From an uncultured Verrucomicrobia subdivision 3 bacterium (lineage in GTDB: Bacteria > Verrucomicrobiota > Verrucomicrobiia > Limisphaerales > UBA11358), in the NCBI GenBank assembly GCA_903861445.1, contig CAIOUK010000157.1, forward strand, positions 1 to 16,356: a stretch of 16,356 nucleotides of DNA, in the 5' to 3' direction. The notes under the pieces are model-generated. The model did no database searches. It was not told the DNA's origin and was given only the letters and a program-made list of their open reading frames with translations. Of the stretch, positions 16,301 through 16,356 are shown one piece after another (positions within the stretch are counted from its first letter, which is position 1; each line of letters begins with the position of its first letter). A program made the position numbers and the translations under genes.

Positions 16301-16356
16301 GGTTTGAACCTGACCAACGCCAGTTACGTTGTCCTTTACGATCCGTGGTGGAATCC
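13316..16356 (+). CDS. SNF2-family DEAD/DEAH-like helicase/ATPase (3' end outside window)
   Basis: The frame stays open to the window end, giving 1013 codons here. The SNF2 ATPase core starts near residue 616 at LRPYQKDGFDFL. It shows motif I DDMGLGKT (646-653), ICPASVLHNW, motif II DEAQ (746-749), motif III ALTGTPLENR (772-781), LLRRLKKHV, LRQVCCHPSL, VLVFSQFVQM, GTGLNLTNAS and finally DPWWN of motif VI at the very edge. Perhaps 50-100 residues are missing. Such proteins translocate on duplex DNA and remodel protein-DNA complexes; bacterial members include RapA, which recycles RNA polymerase. The first roughly 615 residues show no domain I recognise; they are tryptophan-containing and helical-looking, with a CxxC-free composition, so no SWIM zinc finger is evident. 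Four in-frame ATGs (13253, 13274, 13301, 13316) make the start uncertain; none has a clear ribosome binding site. Confidence 0.93.
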   Translation, partial: MRNGNGTPRTGASKYDAHNKVLSQTYGAFADLRRELSDSTTTVNGREDILKSFATCPDSQRSWLLLEDYFEKLSLSRRDFPATDWWPKMLATTGKARLEELAFLFLRAKRSVPPELQPHANPERFARAEEAEQELRLVKELEHWLSPPTPLHLDTPRATLRVVCKPQPDEQEPSRYRLAVQFLLLRPRTGEKARSLHDIVDLVVRAAHEQELFTPWDWEFIQWIYDTHRERAGHATTLLLSDAELLQWLARWGHTNRLESAANCQPIFFHGHIIALTPHLENGDKELSFTHRILLPDGVNHSVADAKFFNRQSPVALVGNEFFLLRNAPPTGVLKYLAQKPSVPVRKLSHRLLLHLRKSQANHGVDWEQLCVAHPASPQFVFELLDDTVRLRLLAKSARDKSTWFWNGHEWTPHSRVIKPGEKPEILDDPRLDPAIHWLRKLDWFMQEPGLWIGDANENFLGSLAEAWGAKPADAEFLGNPAFHRLFLTPRSLKPRLVVKGSGIDWLAVSAEWEAEGMKLSKADLDRLAAATSRFVKLPNAGWVELDTAAVQGAHEAMADMGVDGLIAVPQKVGLEHVAHLDDEGLGRFVDSPEALALRDRVKDFKGVPAAELPKTLNAELRPYQKDGFDFLAHLVRVKLGGILADDMGLGKTLQTLTWLAWLKEQNKKNPKPSLVICPASVLHNWRREAEKFTPDMKVLVLESGAARHNLRKQIPEHDLIVTNYALLRRDLEEFHKFAFRAVILDEAQFIKNPGAQVTQSVKQLKCENKIALTGTPLENRLLDLWSIVDFIQPGYLGNQEHFLETYEPKDGANTESVQRIARKRLSAKLRPLLLRRLKKHVAKDLPERIEERRDCPLGEEQRKLYLAELRRSRETIEQAVATQGLNKSKMHVLAALTRLRQVCCHPSLVGSDTASGKTDTLFELLDALVAEGQKVLVFSQFVQMLHILEKECHARNIRTHILTGQTKDRQAVVNDFQKDTGASVFLLSLRAAGTGLNLTNASYVVLYDPWWN

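Noticed and set aside
1..16356. CRISPR arrays, tRNA or rRNA genes, insertion sequences, phage or toxin-antitoxin genes
   Set aside because: Reading both strands, I saw no regularly spaced direct repeats, tRNA-like cloverleaf arms, rRNA signatures, transposase/integrase motifs or small toxin-antitoxin pairs.

Overview
The window looks like chromosomal DNA from a free-living Gram-negative bacterium. It is moderately GC-rich, densely packed and free of mobile-element signs. An Mla/MCE lipid-transport set, secreted GH2 and GH38 glycosidases, a large SNF2 helicase and start codons mostly lacking clear Shine-Dalgarno sequences together suggest the Verrucomicrobiota (Pedosphaera/Limisphaerales-like) or a PVC relative. 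That placement is an inference from gene style. No rRNA or marker gene is present to prove it.

Layout. (1) Positions 1-5588, + strand, form an envelope/lipid-trafficking block. It holds the C-terminal half of an HpnN-like MMPL/RND exporter (cut by the window start), a secreted protein of unknown family built from about 15-18 aromatic 'WPLF-like' segments, then an MlaE permease, an MlaF ATPase and an MCE-domain MlaD protein in tight operon spacing (8 bp gap, 4 bp overlap, 12 bp gap). (2) Positions 5652-6131, + strand, encode a GreA/GreB-type transcription factor. It converges on aspartate-semialdehyde dehydrogenase (asd, 6153-7157, - strand), with a 7-bp-stem hairpin between them. (3) Positions 7243-13150 hold two large secreted glycoside hydrolases in convergent orientation: a GH2 enzyme of the exo-beta-glucosaminidase/beta-mannosidase type and a GH38 alpha-mannosidase-like enzyme. 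Their 3' ends overlap by 23 bp. (4) From 13316 to the window end runs a SNF2-family helicase-like ATPase with a roughly 615-residue uncharacterised N-terminal region. It is cut off at motif VI.

How the genes fit together. The MlaE-MlaF-MlaD core should move lipids between the inner membrane and the periplasm. The window contains no MlaA, MlaB or MlaC. The adjacent exported beta-rich-looking repeat protein and the HpnN-like exporter are therefore candidates for the missing envelope partners, which is the most interesting hypothesis here. The two glycosidases point to degradation of mannose- or amino-sugar-containing glycans outside the cytoplasm. Asd (lysine/threonine/methionine and diaminopimelate synthesis) and the Gre-type factor are housekeeping genes.

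No tRNA, rRNA, CRISPR array, insertion sequence, prophage or attachment site was recognised. No gene-free stretch exceeds about 170 bp.
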